DNA from: an uncultured Lachnospiraceae bacterium
GTDB lineage: Bacteria > Bacillota > Clostridia > Lachnospirales > Lachnospiraceae
Direction of reading: 5' to 3'
Assembly (NCBI GenBank): GCA_951800685.1
Contig: CATOJY010000006.1
Span: 62,001 to 126,000, forward strand
Length of the DNA stretch: 64,000 nucleotides
Part shown: positions 28,883 to 36,520 of the stretch, piece by piece
Layout of the letters: each line of letters starts with the position of its first letter
Position numbering within the stretch: position 1 is the stretch's first letter
The notes under the pieces: model-generated
Seen by the model: the letters and a program-made list of their open reading frames with translations, nothing else
Told to the model about the DNA's origin: nothing
Database searches by the model: none
Position numbers and translations under genes: made by a program

Positions 28883-29803
28883 TTATTTTTTATGTTTGAT
28901 AATGATGGAGGCAATTCCGCAACAGATACCGCCTACAGGAAATGTTACAACAGAAGGCATTCCCCATTTTCCTCCAAAGAAGGCGATAATCAAATAAATG
29001 ATCGCAGCAACCATCATAATACAGCCACATACGGCTCCTGTCAGGGAATCCTTTTTGTAAGTTTCAGAGGTTGTGTTATTTGCCTGGTTGTATTTATCAA
29101 TATTGTATTTGTCCTTCTGCATACTTGCATATACAATGATTGTGGTTGCAATTGCAATGATCAGAAAAAAGATAGATACCAAAAGAGATTCGAGGTATTC
29201 ATTGTTATTAATCTCAAGAAAAAGAGTTTCTGCTGCCAAGAGAATGATTGCATTGATAATATAAAGAGAAACACCTATTGTAATCATGACAGAAAATTTC
29301 TTGTTAAAATCATCAACTTCTTTTTCTTTGTAGAAATTAATAATAAAAGGATTTTTTTGTTTAAAATCAGAATTACGAATACCAAAAAGGATCAAAATTG
29401 CTACACCGATTACAACAAATATAAGAAACAGGATATTAGATAGGTCTTCTTTAATCACTTCATTGCTGAAAAAATAATTAAGGCCATAAACAAAACACAT
29501 AGCAGAAAGACCTAAGATAATGATACCAATTCCTAAAGAAACAAATTTACTGAATTCATTGTAATGATTATCATAATTGCTTTTATCCTCCACATAGAGC
29601 TGGCTGATATCATTTTGTACCAGATCATCTATACTACAATGGAACAAACTAGATAATTGCAGGAGTTTATCCATCTCCGGATAAGAGGTATCAGATTCCC
29701 ATTTTGATACAGACTGTCTGGAAACTTCTAATTTTTCTGCAAGCTGCTCCTGTGTGATGTTATCCTTTTTTCTTAAGAATTGTAAATTTTCTCCTAAACT
29801 CAT
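28883..29803 (-). CDS. Membrane-anchored Xre-family regulator
   Basis: The 306-residue protein has an N-terminal Cro/CI-type helix-turn-helix. It reads LGENLQFLRKKDNITQEQLA followed by EKLEVSRQSVSKWESDTSYP. A short linker leads to about six hydrophobic helices (for example FVSLGIGIIILGLSAMCFVY). DNA-binding membrane proteins of this build are common in Lachnospiraceae; ligands are mostly unknown. The start is ATG 29803 with AAAGGAG upstream. Two inverted repeats in the promoter region, TTGCA-CA-TGCAA (29830-29841) and ATAACAT-N12-ATGTTAT (about 29865-29890), could be its own operators. It is transcribed convergently with the phosphoesterase gene. Confidence 0.8.
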   Translation of the reverse strand: MSLGENLQFLRKKDNITQEQLAEKLEVSRQSVSKWESDTSYPEMDKLLQLSSLFHCSIDDLVQNDISQLYVEDKSNYDNHYNEFSKFVSLGIGIIILGLSAMCFVYGLNYFFSNEVIKEDLSNILFLIFVVIGVAILILFGIRNSDFKQKNPFIINFYKEKEVDDFNKKFSVMITIGVSLYIINAIILLAAETLFLEINNNEYLESLLVSIFFLIIAIATTIIVYASMQKDKYNIDKYNQANNTTSETYKKDSLTGAVCGCIMMVAAIIYLIIAFFGGKWGMPSVVTFPVGGICCGIASIIIKHKK

Positions 29804-30151
29804 TTGAATTCTCCTTTTCTAATTTGATGTTGCACATGCAATTTTTCATTAAGTTTACTGGTCATAACATAAGGTTATTTAAATGTTATTCCTATTGTGG
29901 GTGAGTATCTGAGAGCTCATCAGGTTCACCTTAACTGGTTTTGATTTTAGAAAAAAGTCAATGTAAATGCTATCAATTTCATGTTGCTTTTCAGTTTTTT
30001 TATGTTAAGTTGCGGTTGCATCCTTGTAAATTGGGCATTTTTGAGTATATTATAATTATTTTGATGATTCGATCGATTAATATTATAATATAAAGAGAGC
30101 AAAGAAATAAAAGATTTTAAATAGGATTCTAAAATTGATAGGAGTAAATTT
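29804..30151. other. Divergent intergenic region between Xre regulator and rarA
   Basis: No gene is visible in these 348 bp. They hold two short inverted repeats near the regulator start and a GGTGA...TCACC pair (29899-29930). A TATAAT hexamer at about 30049 on the plus strand could serve rarA, but it lacks a good -35. The rest is plain AT-rich sequence. Confidence 0.5.
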
Positions 30152-31468
30152 ATGGAACAGATGAGTCTATTTGATAATAGAGTGACGAATGCTCCTTTGG
30201 CGAGCAGGTTACGGCCGGAAACATTAAAGGATTATGTTGGGCAAAAACACCTTCTTGGAAAGGGGAAGATGCTCAGGCATCTGATTGAACAGGATCAGAT
30301 TTCTTCCATGATCTTCTGGGGACCACCTGGTGTAGGTAAGACTACCCTGGCACGGATCATCGCAGGAATGACAAGAGCTGCTTTCGTGGATTTCAGCGCT
30401 GTGACAAGCGGAATCAAGGAAATCCGACAAGTGATGGAACAAGCCGAAAACAGCAGACATATGGGAATCAATACGCTTCTGTTCGTAGATGAGATACACC
30501 GTTTTAATAAGGCGCAGCAGGACGCTTTTCTTCCCTTTGTGGAGAAGGGAAGCATCATTTTGATAGGAGCGACTACAGAGAATCCTTCTTTCGAGATTAA
30601 TTCCGCGTTGTTGTCCAGATGTAAAGTGTTTGTGTTAAAGATGTTGGAAGAAGAAGATTTATATGAGTTACTTCACCATGCTTTAACAAGTCCCAAGGGA
30701 TTCGGTAATCAACAGATCGAGATTGCAGAAGAGCAGATTCACGCCATAGCGCGCTTTGCTAATGGGGATGGAAGAACGGCCTTAAATACATTAGAGATGG
30801 CGGTGATCAACAGTCAGCTTGACAGTGAAGGAACCATTCATGTGACAGATGAAACGTTGGTTGAGTGTACTAACCGTCGTTCTCTTGTCTATGATAAGAA
30901 GGGGGAAGAGCATTATAATTTGATTTCAGCTCTTCATAAATCTATGCGGAACAGTGATCCGGATGCGGCAGTATATTGGATGAACCGGATGCTGGATGGA
31001 GGAGAAAACCCGTTGTATATTGCTAGAAGGTTAATCCGTTTTGCCAGCGAAGATATTGGCATGGCGGATTCCAGGGCGCTGCAAGTGGCTGTATCGGTCT
31101 ATCAGGCTTGTCATTTTCTGGGTATGCCGGAATGTGATGTACATTTGACACATGCAGTCGTATATCTTTCTATGGCACCTAAGTCTAATGCTCTTTACAG
31201 GGCATGTGAAGAAGCGAAGAAAGATATCCATGATTCTCCGGCAGAATCCGTTCCGCTGCAGATCCGTAATGCGCCTACAATGTTGATGAAAGAACTGCAT
31301 TATGGAGAAGGGTACCGCTATGCTCATGATACGGAAGAAAAACTTACCAGAATGCAGTGTCTGCCGGATGCCTTGAAAGATAAGAGATACTATCTTCCTA
31401 CAAAAGAGGGAGAGGAAAAAGAAACGAAAGAACGTCTGGAAGAGATTCTTGCGTGGAAACAACTTTGA
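30152..31468 (+). CDS. rarA: Replication-associated recombination protein RarA (MgsA)
   Basis: AAA+ ATPase acting at stalled forks and single-strand gaps. The 438-residue protein starts MEQMSLFDNRVTNAPLASRL. It has Walker A FWGPPGVGKTTLARIIAG, Walker B LLFVDEIHRFNKAQQDAFLP, and sensor-1 IGATTENPSFEINSALLSRC. The C-terminal clamp-loader-like helical domain contains DPDAAVYWMNRMLDGGE and PKSNALYRACEEAKKD. It appears monocistronic or to lead into the small Cys-rich protein gene 108 bp downstream. Confidence 0.95.
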   Translation: MEQMSLFDNRVTNAPLASRLRPETLKDYVGQKHLLGKGKMLRHLIEQDQISSMIFWGPPGVGKTTLARIIAGMTRAAFVDFSAVTSGIKEIRQVMEQAENSRHMGINTLLFVDEIHRFNKAQQDAFLPFVEKGSIILIGATTENPSFEINSALLSRCKVFVLKMLEEEDLYELLHHALTSPKGFGNQQIEIAEEQIHAIARFANGDGRTALNTLEMAVINSQLDSEGTIHVTDETLVECTNRRSLVYDKKGEEHYNLISALHKSMRNSDPDAAVYWMNRMLDGGENPLYIARRLIRFASEDIGMADSRALQVAVSVYQACHFLGMPECDVHLTHAVVYLSMAPKSNALYRACEEAKKDIHDSPAESVPLQIRNAPTMLMKELHYGEGYRYAHDTEEKLTRMQCLPDALKDKRYYLPTKEGEEKETKERLEEILAWKQL

Positions 31469-31576
31469 TTATGATGGATGATCGGAGTTTGAAAAAAAAT
31501 AAGAAAGTGATAAAATAAATATTATATATTAATTATTTTCGTAAATTGATTTTTTAGATTAGAAAGATGATACTCT

Positions 31577-31921
31577 ATGAAAAAACAGATTGAAGGACAG
31601 ATAAACCTTTTCGATTATATATCAACAGAAGATAAGAAAATCGCTGATGACAATAGGATAAAAAAGACAGATTCTAGAGAACAGAAATATGAAAAGAAAA
31701 TTACAATATCGCTGTTTCCAGAATGTTCTGTCTGTTGGTGCAGTACTTGCAGGCATAATGCTGAGGGCAGGGCTGTTCCCCGTGATTTTGCCGGGATAAA
31801 GAAGCCCTGTCCTTCCTGTGATTTTTGTGTCAGCCAGAATAAGGCTGATGTCTGTGAGATCGATTCTTATGAGAATGGATGCAGGCTGCGGGCAGAAGAA
31901 GAAGGAATCATGAGGGAATAG
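31577..31921 (+). CDS. Cys-rich small protein, unknown function
   Basis: I do not recognise this 114-residue protein. The N-terminus (QIEGQINLFDYISTED) resembles the short clamp-like QxxLF peptides seen at the ends of DNA-replication partner proteins. The middle is lysine-rich and disordered. The second half packs nine Cys between about residues 51 and 103 in the pattern CSVCWCSTC, CPSCDFC, C and C. This pattern suggests bound zinc or an iron-sulfur cluster. It has no signal peptide. The ribosome binding site is weak (AGAAAGATG). It follows rarA on the same strand and ends 3 bp before the convergent rubredoxin gene. Confidence 0.6.
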   Translation: MKKQIEGQINLFDYISTEDKKIADDNRIKKTDSREQKYEKKITISLFPECSVCWCSTCRHNAEGRAVPRDFAGIKKPCPSCDFCVSQNKADVCEIDSYENGCRLRAEEEGIMRE

Positions 31922-31924
31922 TTT

Positions 31925-32527
31925 TTAGGTGATCTTCTCGAAATCTTCGATTCCATGTTTACACCAAGGACAGATGAAATCAGAAGGGAGTTCTTCTCCT
32001 TCGTAGACATATCCGCAGACAACACAACGCCAACCTTTTGCAGAGGTATTTTCTGGCTTAGGTTTGACATATTCATGATAGAAAGAGTATGTCATTGCTT
32101 TTTCTTTGGAGATAACATCGCAGTCTGACACAACAGCAAGAAAAAGCATGTGGCTTCCAAGATCATAACTGTTAATTACTCTACAATCCAGATAAGCAGT
32201 GGTATGTTGTGTGAGATAGGGAAGTTCCTGTGCTGTCATGGAGAAGGGTAGATCGACGAACTTGTCTACATTCTTGCCACTTTGAAATCCAAAATGCTGG
32301 AAAAGGGAAAAGGGAGCTGTCTCAGAAAGTACGGAAACTGACAAGACGCCCGATTTCTGAATCAATTCGCAGGTTAGATTTTCTTTATTGATTGCAATAA
32401 TGATCTGCTTTGGATTATCTGTTACCTGGGTAACTGTATTGATAATACAACCGTTCATTTTTTTGTCGTACTTTGTAGATACAACGTAGAGGCCATAAGA
32501 TAGTTGAAAGAGTGCTTTTGCGTTCAT
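31925..32527 (-). CDS. Flavin reductase-rubredoxin fusion (high-molecular-weight rubredoxin)
   Basis: The 200-residue fusion has an FMN-binding flavin reductase-like domain (residues 1-155) with LYVVSTKYDKKMNGCIINTV and FSLFQHFGFQSGKNVDKF. A C-terminal rubredoxin domain (about 163-200) has the iron ligands CVVCGYVYEGEE and FICPWCK. This architecture is known as Hrb or FprB-type rubredoxin, an electron carrier between NAD(P)H and flavodiiron or peroxide-reducing partners in anaerobes. Trp in the second CxxC is less common than Leu, Val or Met. No partner gene lies beside it; its neighbours are a Cys-rich protein and a MATE exporter. A role in oxygen or NO defence is inferred from family members. 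Confidence 0.9.
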   Translation of the reverse strand: MNAKALFQLSYGLYVVSTKYDKKMNGCIINTVTQVTDNPKQIIIAINKENLTCELIQKSGVLSVSVLSETAPFSLFQHFGFQSGKNVDKFVDLPFSMTAQELPYLTQHTTAYLDCRVINSYDLGSHMLFLAVVSDCDVISKEKAMTYSFYHEYVKPKPENTSAKGWRCVVCGYVYEGEELPSDFICPWCKHGIEDFEKIT

Positions 32528-32699
32528 GATGATGGTGTATTCCTTTCGATATTAGTTTTTCGATATACAATGTGAAAAGGTGTCATTAAGTTTCTGGAAA
32601 ATGCCATTGGTTATACAAATATAATATAAGAAAAATCTTCTAAAATATACTATAAAATACAAAATTTAATAAAAAATTGAGAAAAGGTAAGGCGGTAAA

Positions 32700-34067
32700 A
32701 TGAAATTTGCAAATGCGGAAGAAAAACGAATCTATATGACAGAGGAACCTGTTGAAAAACTTGTTTGTACACTTGCAGTACCAACAATTTTGAGTATGAT
32801 GATAACATCTTTCTATAATATGGCGGATACTTTTTTCGTAGGGAAGTTAAACACGCAGTCTACGGCAGCAGTGGGGGTAGTTTTTTCTCTCATGGCTGTC
32901 ATACAGGCAATTGGATTTTTATTTGGACATGGTTCTGGAAATTATATTTCCAGGCAGTTGGGAGCCGGAAATATGGAAGAAGCGGAAAAAATGTCTGCAG
33001 TTGGTTTTTTTACTTCCTTTTTTTCGGGTATTGTGATACTGCTTGTCTGCATGTGTTTTATTGAACCGCTCTCCTATGCTTTGGGATCGACGCCAACGGT
33101 TCAGCCTTATACGGTGGCTTATATGAGAATTATTCTTTTGGGTGCGCCTGCTATGACAGCATCATTAGTATTAAATAATCAGATGCGTTTTCAGGGAAGT
33201 GCTTTCTATGCGATGATCGGTATTGTATCTGGTGCAGTAGTAAATATCGCGCTGGATCCTTTCTTCATCTTTGTATGTGGCATGGGAGTTGCCGGTGCTG
33301 CGCTTGCCACGACAATCAGCCAGTATTTGAGTTTTGTTCTTCTGATCATTATGGTAAAAAGAGGTGGGAATATCCAGTTACGGTTTTGTAACTTTAAACC
33401 AAGCCTGCATTTTTATAAAGAGATTGTACGTGGCGGCATTCCTGCGTTGTTTCGGCAGGGACTTGCCAGTGTGGCTACAATATGCCTAAATCACGCAGCA
33501 GGTATATATGGGGATGCAGCGATTGCCGGGATGTCCATTGTATCCAGAATAATGATGTTTGCTAACTCTGCCTTGATTGGGTTTGGACAGGGATTCCAAC
33601 CTGTGTGCGGATTTAATTATGGAGCTGGAAAGAATGACAGAGTTCTTAAAGCGTACTGGTTCTGTGTGAAGTTTTCTTTTGTTGTACTTTCATTGATGGC
33701 GGTGTTTGTTTTCTTGTTTGCACCTCAGTTTGTATCGATTTTCCAGAAAGAAGATGGGGATGTGATCAAAGTAGGAACTGCAGCTCTTCGATATTCGGTC
33801 ATTTCTTTTCCGCTGAGTTCGTGGATCGTCATGTGTAATATGATGCTGCAGTCAATCGGCAAAGGTTTGAAGGCTTCAATTGTCGCATCTGCCAGGCAGG
33901 GAATCTTCTTTCTGCCTCTGATTGCAATTTTACCAAGATTTTTTGGACTTACTGGAGTAGAGGCTTGTCAGGCAGTGTCAGATGTGTTTGCACTGACGAT
34001 ATCGATTCCATTAGGACTTAGTGTGATCCGTGAAATGAAAGCGGCAGATACAAAGAATGATCCGTAA
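32700..34067 (+). CDS. MATE-family multidrug efflux transporter
   Basis: Cation-coupled exporter of 455 residues with about 12 hydrophobic helices in two homologous halves. The start VEKLVCTLAVPTILSMMITS with YNMADTFFVGKLNT and the repeat-2 counterpart ARQGIFFLPLIAILPRF are typical of the DinF/MepA-like branch. GFNYGAGKNDRVLKAYW is the usual loop. Substrates cannot be predicted. The start at 32700 has AAGGCGG upstream. It faces the rubredoxin gene divergently across 172 bp, so the two could share regulation. Confidence 0.9.
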   Translation: MKFANAEEKRIYMTEEPVEKLVCTLAVPTILSMMITSFYNMADTFFVGKLNTQSTAAVGVVFSLMAVIQAIGFLFGHGSGNYISRQLGAGNMEEAEKMSAVGFFTSFFSGIVILLVCMCFIEPLSYALGSTPTVQPYTVAYMRIILLGAPAMTASLVLNNQMRFQGSAFYAMIGIVSGAVVNIALDPFFIFVCGMGVAGAALATTISQYLSFVLLIIMVKRGGNIQLRFCNFKPSLHFYKEIVRGGIPALFRQGLASVATICLNHAAGIYGDAAIAGMSIVSRIMMFANSALIGFGQGFQPVCGFNYGAGKNDRVLKAYWFCVKFSFVVLSLMAVFVFLFAPQFVSIFQKEDGDVIKVGTAALRYSVISFPLSSWIVMCNMMLQSIGKGLKASIVASARQGIFFLPLIAILPRFFGLTGVEACQAVSDVFALTISIPLGLSVIREMKAADTKNDP

Positions 34068-34272
34068 AGAGAAAACATATTTTGGCCGCCAAAATAAATA
34101 CAACAAAGTATCTTATTTTATTCTATTTTTACAAAAATTTTAAAATTAATTTACATAGAAAACTATTTATCCTGTATAAGTTTCATTTTCATCCTTTTGT
34201 TTTTTTGTGATCTATGTCTCTTTTTCAGTAAAAAGAAGGTTGTCCCATGTATTTTACAGAATTTTTCAGTTA
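34068..34272. other. Intergenic region upstream of the amt promoter
   Basis: The region is AT-rich and shows no gene. ATTTTGG-CCG-CCAAAAT just after the MATE stop (about 34077-34094) is a short hairpin without a T run, so it is a doubtful terminator. Confidence 0.4.
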
Positions 34273-34301
34273 TTGACATTGTAAAAAAGTGGATGTAGAA
34301 T
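34273..34301 (+). promoter_or_regulatory. Promoter of amt-PII gene
   Basis: A perfect -35 TTGACA (34273-34278), a 17-base spacer and -10 TAGAAT (34296-34301) predict a start near 34308. That is only about 10 bases before the first terminator of the leader. Confidence 0.8.
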
Positions 34302-34307
34302 AAACGC

Positions 34308-34482
34308 GTACCAGGCAAAGGCGCTGTGGATTATTCCCCGGCGTCTTTTTCTTTATTTTAAAAGAAATACTGGAACAAAAAATACATACCGAAAAGCAGG
34401 ACAATGGGGTTTTGTGGAAAAGGGCAAAATCCTGTTGTTTTTTATTCTTATGCTTTTTGTATGAAAAAAGGAGGAGATTGTT
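34308..34482 (+). promoter_or_regulatory. amt leader with two consecutive intrinsic terminators
   Basis: The untranslated leader of about 175 bases contains two complete terminator structures. The first is a 14-bp stem with one mismatch and a 4-base loop (34317-34330 with 34335-34348), followed by TTTTTCTTTATTTT. The second has a stem of up to 17 bp including G-U pairs (34398-34414 with 34425-34441), again followed by T-rich sequence. The ribosome binding site AAAGGAGGAG comes right after. Without antitermination almost no transcript should reach amt, so the leader is presumably a nitrogen-responsive switch. ANTAR-protein antitermination is the mechanism I would test first. I could not identify a known riboswitch core. 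Confidence 0.65.
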
Positions 34483-36246
34483 ATGGATGAAATTATGAGT
34501 TTTGTCAACGAACAGGTCTTTGGGGTCTGGTTCCTGATCGGTGCAGCATTGGTATTCTGGATGCAGGCCGGTTTCGCTATGGTGGAGGCTGGTTTCACCA
34601 GGGCGAAGAACTCAGGTAACATTATTATGAAGAATCTAATGGATTTCTGTATCGGTACGGTTATGTGGTTTCTGATCGGTGCTTCCCTGATGCTTCCGTC
34701 TGCGGGCGGTGATATCATGGGAGTGATTGGTACGCCGGGATTCGGTGTCTTTACAGATTATGCAGAATTTAGCTATTCTGGATTTGTATTCAATCTAGTA
34801 TTCTGTGCGACGACCGCTACGATTGTGTCCGGGTCTATGGCAGAAAGAACGAAATTCTCAACTTACTGTCTGTATTCCGCGATCATATCCGGTATCATCT
34901 ATCCTATAGAAGCACACTGGACATGGGGCGGAGGATTCCTGGTAAACATGGGATTCCATGATTATGCAGGTTCTAACTGCATTCACATGGTAGGCGGTAT
35001 CTGTGCGTTGATTGGTGCGGCGATGTTAGGTCCCCGTATCGGTAAATTTACCAAGGATAAAGATGGTAAGATCACGAAAGTCAATGCATTTCCAGGTTGT
35101 AACCTGGTAATCGGTTCTTTGGGTGTATTTATCCTGTGGCTCGGTTGGTATGGTTTTAATGGTGCAGCGGCAACAGATATTCCTACTTTGGGCAGTGTGT
35201 TCCTCACGACTACGGTTGCGCCTGCAGTGGCAACGGTTGTCTGTATGATTTTTACATGGATTAAATATGGTAAACCAGATGTTTCTATGTGTTTGAATGC
35301 TTCTTTGGCAGGTTTGGTAGCGATCACAGCTCCTTGTGATGTGACAGATTGCGCAGGAGCGGCGATCATCGGTGCGGTTTCTGGTGTTCTGGTCGTATTT
35401 GGAGTCTGGTTTGTTGATAATGTACTGTATGTGGACGATCCAGTAGGTGCAGTTGCAGTACATATGTTGAATGGTATCTGGGGAACAATCGCAGTAGGTC
35501 TTTTTGCTACAGCATCTGCTCCTGGTTTTGAGCTGGCAGGCATTCGCGAAGGTCTTTTCTATGGAGGTGGCTTTACACAGCTTGGCCTGCAGTTGATCGG
35601 TATGTTTATCACAGCAGCCTGGACGATAGTGACGATCACGATCGCATTCCTGATCCTGAAAAAGACAATCGGCCTTCGTGTCAGTGAGGAAGAAGAAATT
35701 GTCGGCTTGGATGCAATGGAACATGGTCTTGCATCTGCTTACTCAGGATTCAGCATCATGGATGTATCGAATACGATGATGATGACTGTCAATGAGAATA
35801 CAGATCTTGGAAATGATGATTATGTGACGGCTTCTGATGCCATGAGGAATGCTTCTGTTCCTGTTGTGAAACAGCCTCATATCTCTGCTACGGATATCTA
35901 CAAGGTAGTGATCATTGCGAAACTGAGCCGGTATGATAAGCTTAGAAAGGCAATGAATGATCTGGGTGTGACTGGTATGACAGTGACACAGGTTATGGGA
36001 TGCGGCATCGAAAAAGGTTCTGGTGAGAAGTATCGTGGTGTTGAAGTAGATGCAACCCTGCTTCCAAAGGTAAAGGTAGAAGTTGTTGTAAGTTCTATTC
36101 CTGTGGATGATGTGATCGAGGCGGCTAAGAAAGTGCTTTATACCGGCCGGATCGGTGATGGAAAGATCTTTGTGTATGATGTGGATCGTGTGGTTAAGAT
36201 CAGGACAGGAGAAGAGAATCAGGCGGCATTGCAGGATGTTGAATAG
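34483..36246 (+). CDS. amt: Ammonium channel fused to a PII regulatory domain
   Basis: The 587-residue fusion has an N-terminal Amt channel (about residues 1-400, 11 helices) and a complete C-terminal PII/GlnK domain (about 470-578). Amt features are FWMQAGFAMVEAGFTRAKN, EAHWTWGGG, GFHDYAGSNCIHMVGG with one conserved pore His, and AVHMLNGIWG with the second. A hydrophilic linker of about 65 residues joins it to DIYKVVIIAKLSRYDKLRKA. The PII T-loop keeps the Tyr of GEKYRGVEV, and the nucleotide loop reads TGRIGDGKIFVYDVD with KIRTGE. Normally a separate GlnK plugs Amt when nitrogen is ample; here the plug is tethered. The leader suggests transcriptional attenuation. Confidence 0.93.
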   Translation: MDEIMSFVNEQVFGVWFLIGAALVFWMQAGFAMVEAGFTRAKNSGNIIMKNLMDFCIGTVMWFLIGASLMLPSAGGDIMGVIGTPGFGVFTDYAEFSYSGFVFNLVFCATTATIVSGSMAERTKFSTYCLYSAIISGIIYPIEAHWTWGGGFLVNMGFHDYAGSNCIHMVGGICALIGAAMLGPRIGKFTKDKDGKITKVNAFPGCNLVIGSLGVFILWLGWYGFNGAAATDIPTLGSVFLTTTVAPAVATVVCMIFTWIKYGKPDVSMCLNASLAGLVAITAPCDVTDCAGAAIIGAVSGVLVVFGVWFVDNVLYVDDPVGAVAVHMLNGIWGTIAVGLFATASAPGFELAGIREGLFYGGGFTQLGLQLIGMFITAAWTIVTITIAFLILKKTIGLRVSEEEEIVGLDAMEHGLASAYSGFSIMDVSNTMMMTVNENTDLGNDDYVTASDAMRNASVPVVKQPHISATDIYKVVIIAKLSRYDKLRKAMNDLGVTGMTVTQVMGCGIEKGSGEKYRGVEVDATLLPKVKVEVVVSSIPVDDVIEAAKKVLYTGRIGDGKIFVYDVDRVVKIRTGEENQAALQDVE

Positions 36247-36263
36247 AAATTTAAGAAACTCTA

Positions 36264-36290
36264 AGGCAGCGAAAAAGCTGCCTGGGGTTT
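36264..36290 (+). terminator. Weak terminator after amt
   Basis: AGGCAGC-GAAAAA-GCTGCCT (36264-36283) is a perfect 7-bp stem 18 bp after the amt stop, followed by GGGGTTT rather than a full T run. Confidence 0.5.
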
Positions 36291-36292
36291 CA

Positions 36293-36479
36293 AATGTTAT
36301 TAAATTAAACCGGACGCGCCTGGCATGATATATTTCTCCTGTGGACACGCTTTCGCTCGGTTCCAAACGCAACGGTACTAAATTCGTGAAAAACCTCATT
36401 AAGTACCGGCGTTTTCCAACGGTCCTCAGGAGAAACATATCATGTCAGACGCTGTGTTTTGGCCTAATTTAATGACATT
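36293..36479. repeat. Long palindromic intergenic element, copy 1
   Basis: This 187-bp element is almost entirely self-complementary. Outer arms AATGTTATTAAATTA and TAATTTAATGACATT enclose ACCGGACGCGCCTGGC. The pair CATGATATATTTCTCCTG with CAGGAGAAACATATCATG follows. The inner arms are AACGCAACGGTACT and AGTACCGGCGTT. It holds no gene. Its left end is shared with a short relative after trpA. It occupies most of the gap between amt and purF and could fold as one long hairpin in RNA from either strand. A MITE-like or REP-like origin is inferred. Confidence 0.8.
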
Positions 36480-36520
36480 GTTAATTTCTTGGTATTTCAG
36501 AGAACTTTGGGAGGTATAGG

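Noticed and set aside
34077-34094. Terminator after the MATE gene (ATTTTGG-CCG-CCAAAAT)
   Set aside because: The stem is perfect, but neither strand has a following T run, so I do not call it a terminator.
34983-35724. Two long reading frames on the minus strand inside the amt gene (186 and 232 codons)
   Set aside because: They lie fully inside the conserved Amt coding sequence, show repetitive low-quality translations and have no ribosome binding site; they are shadow frames.
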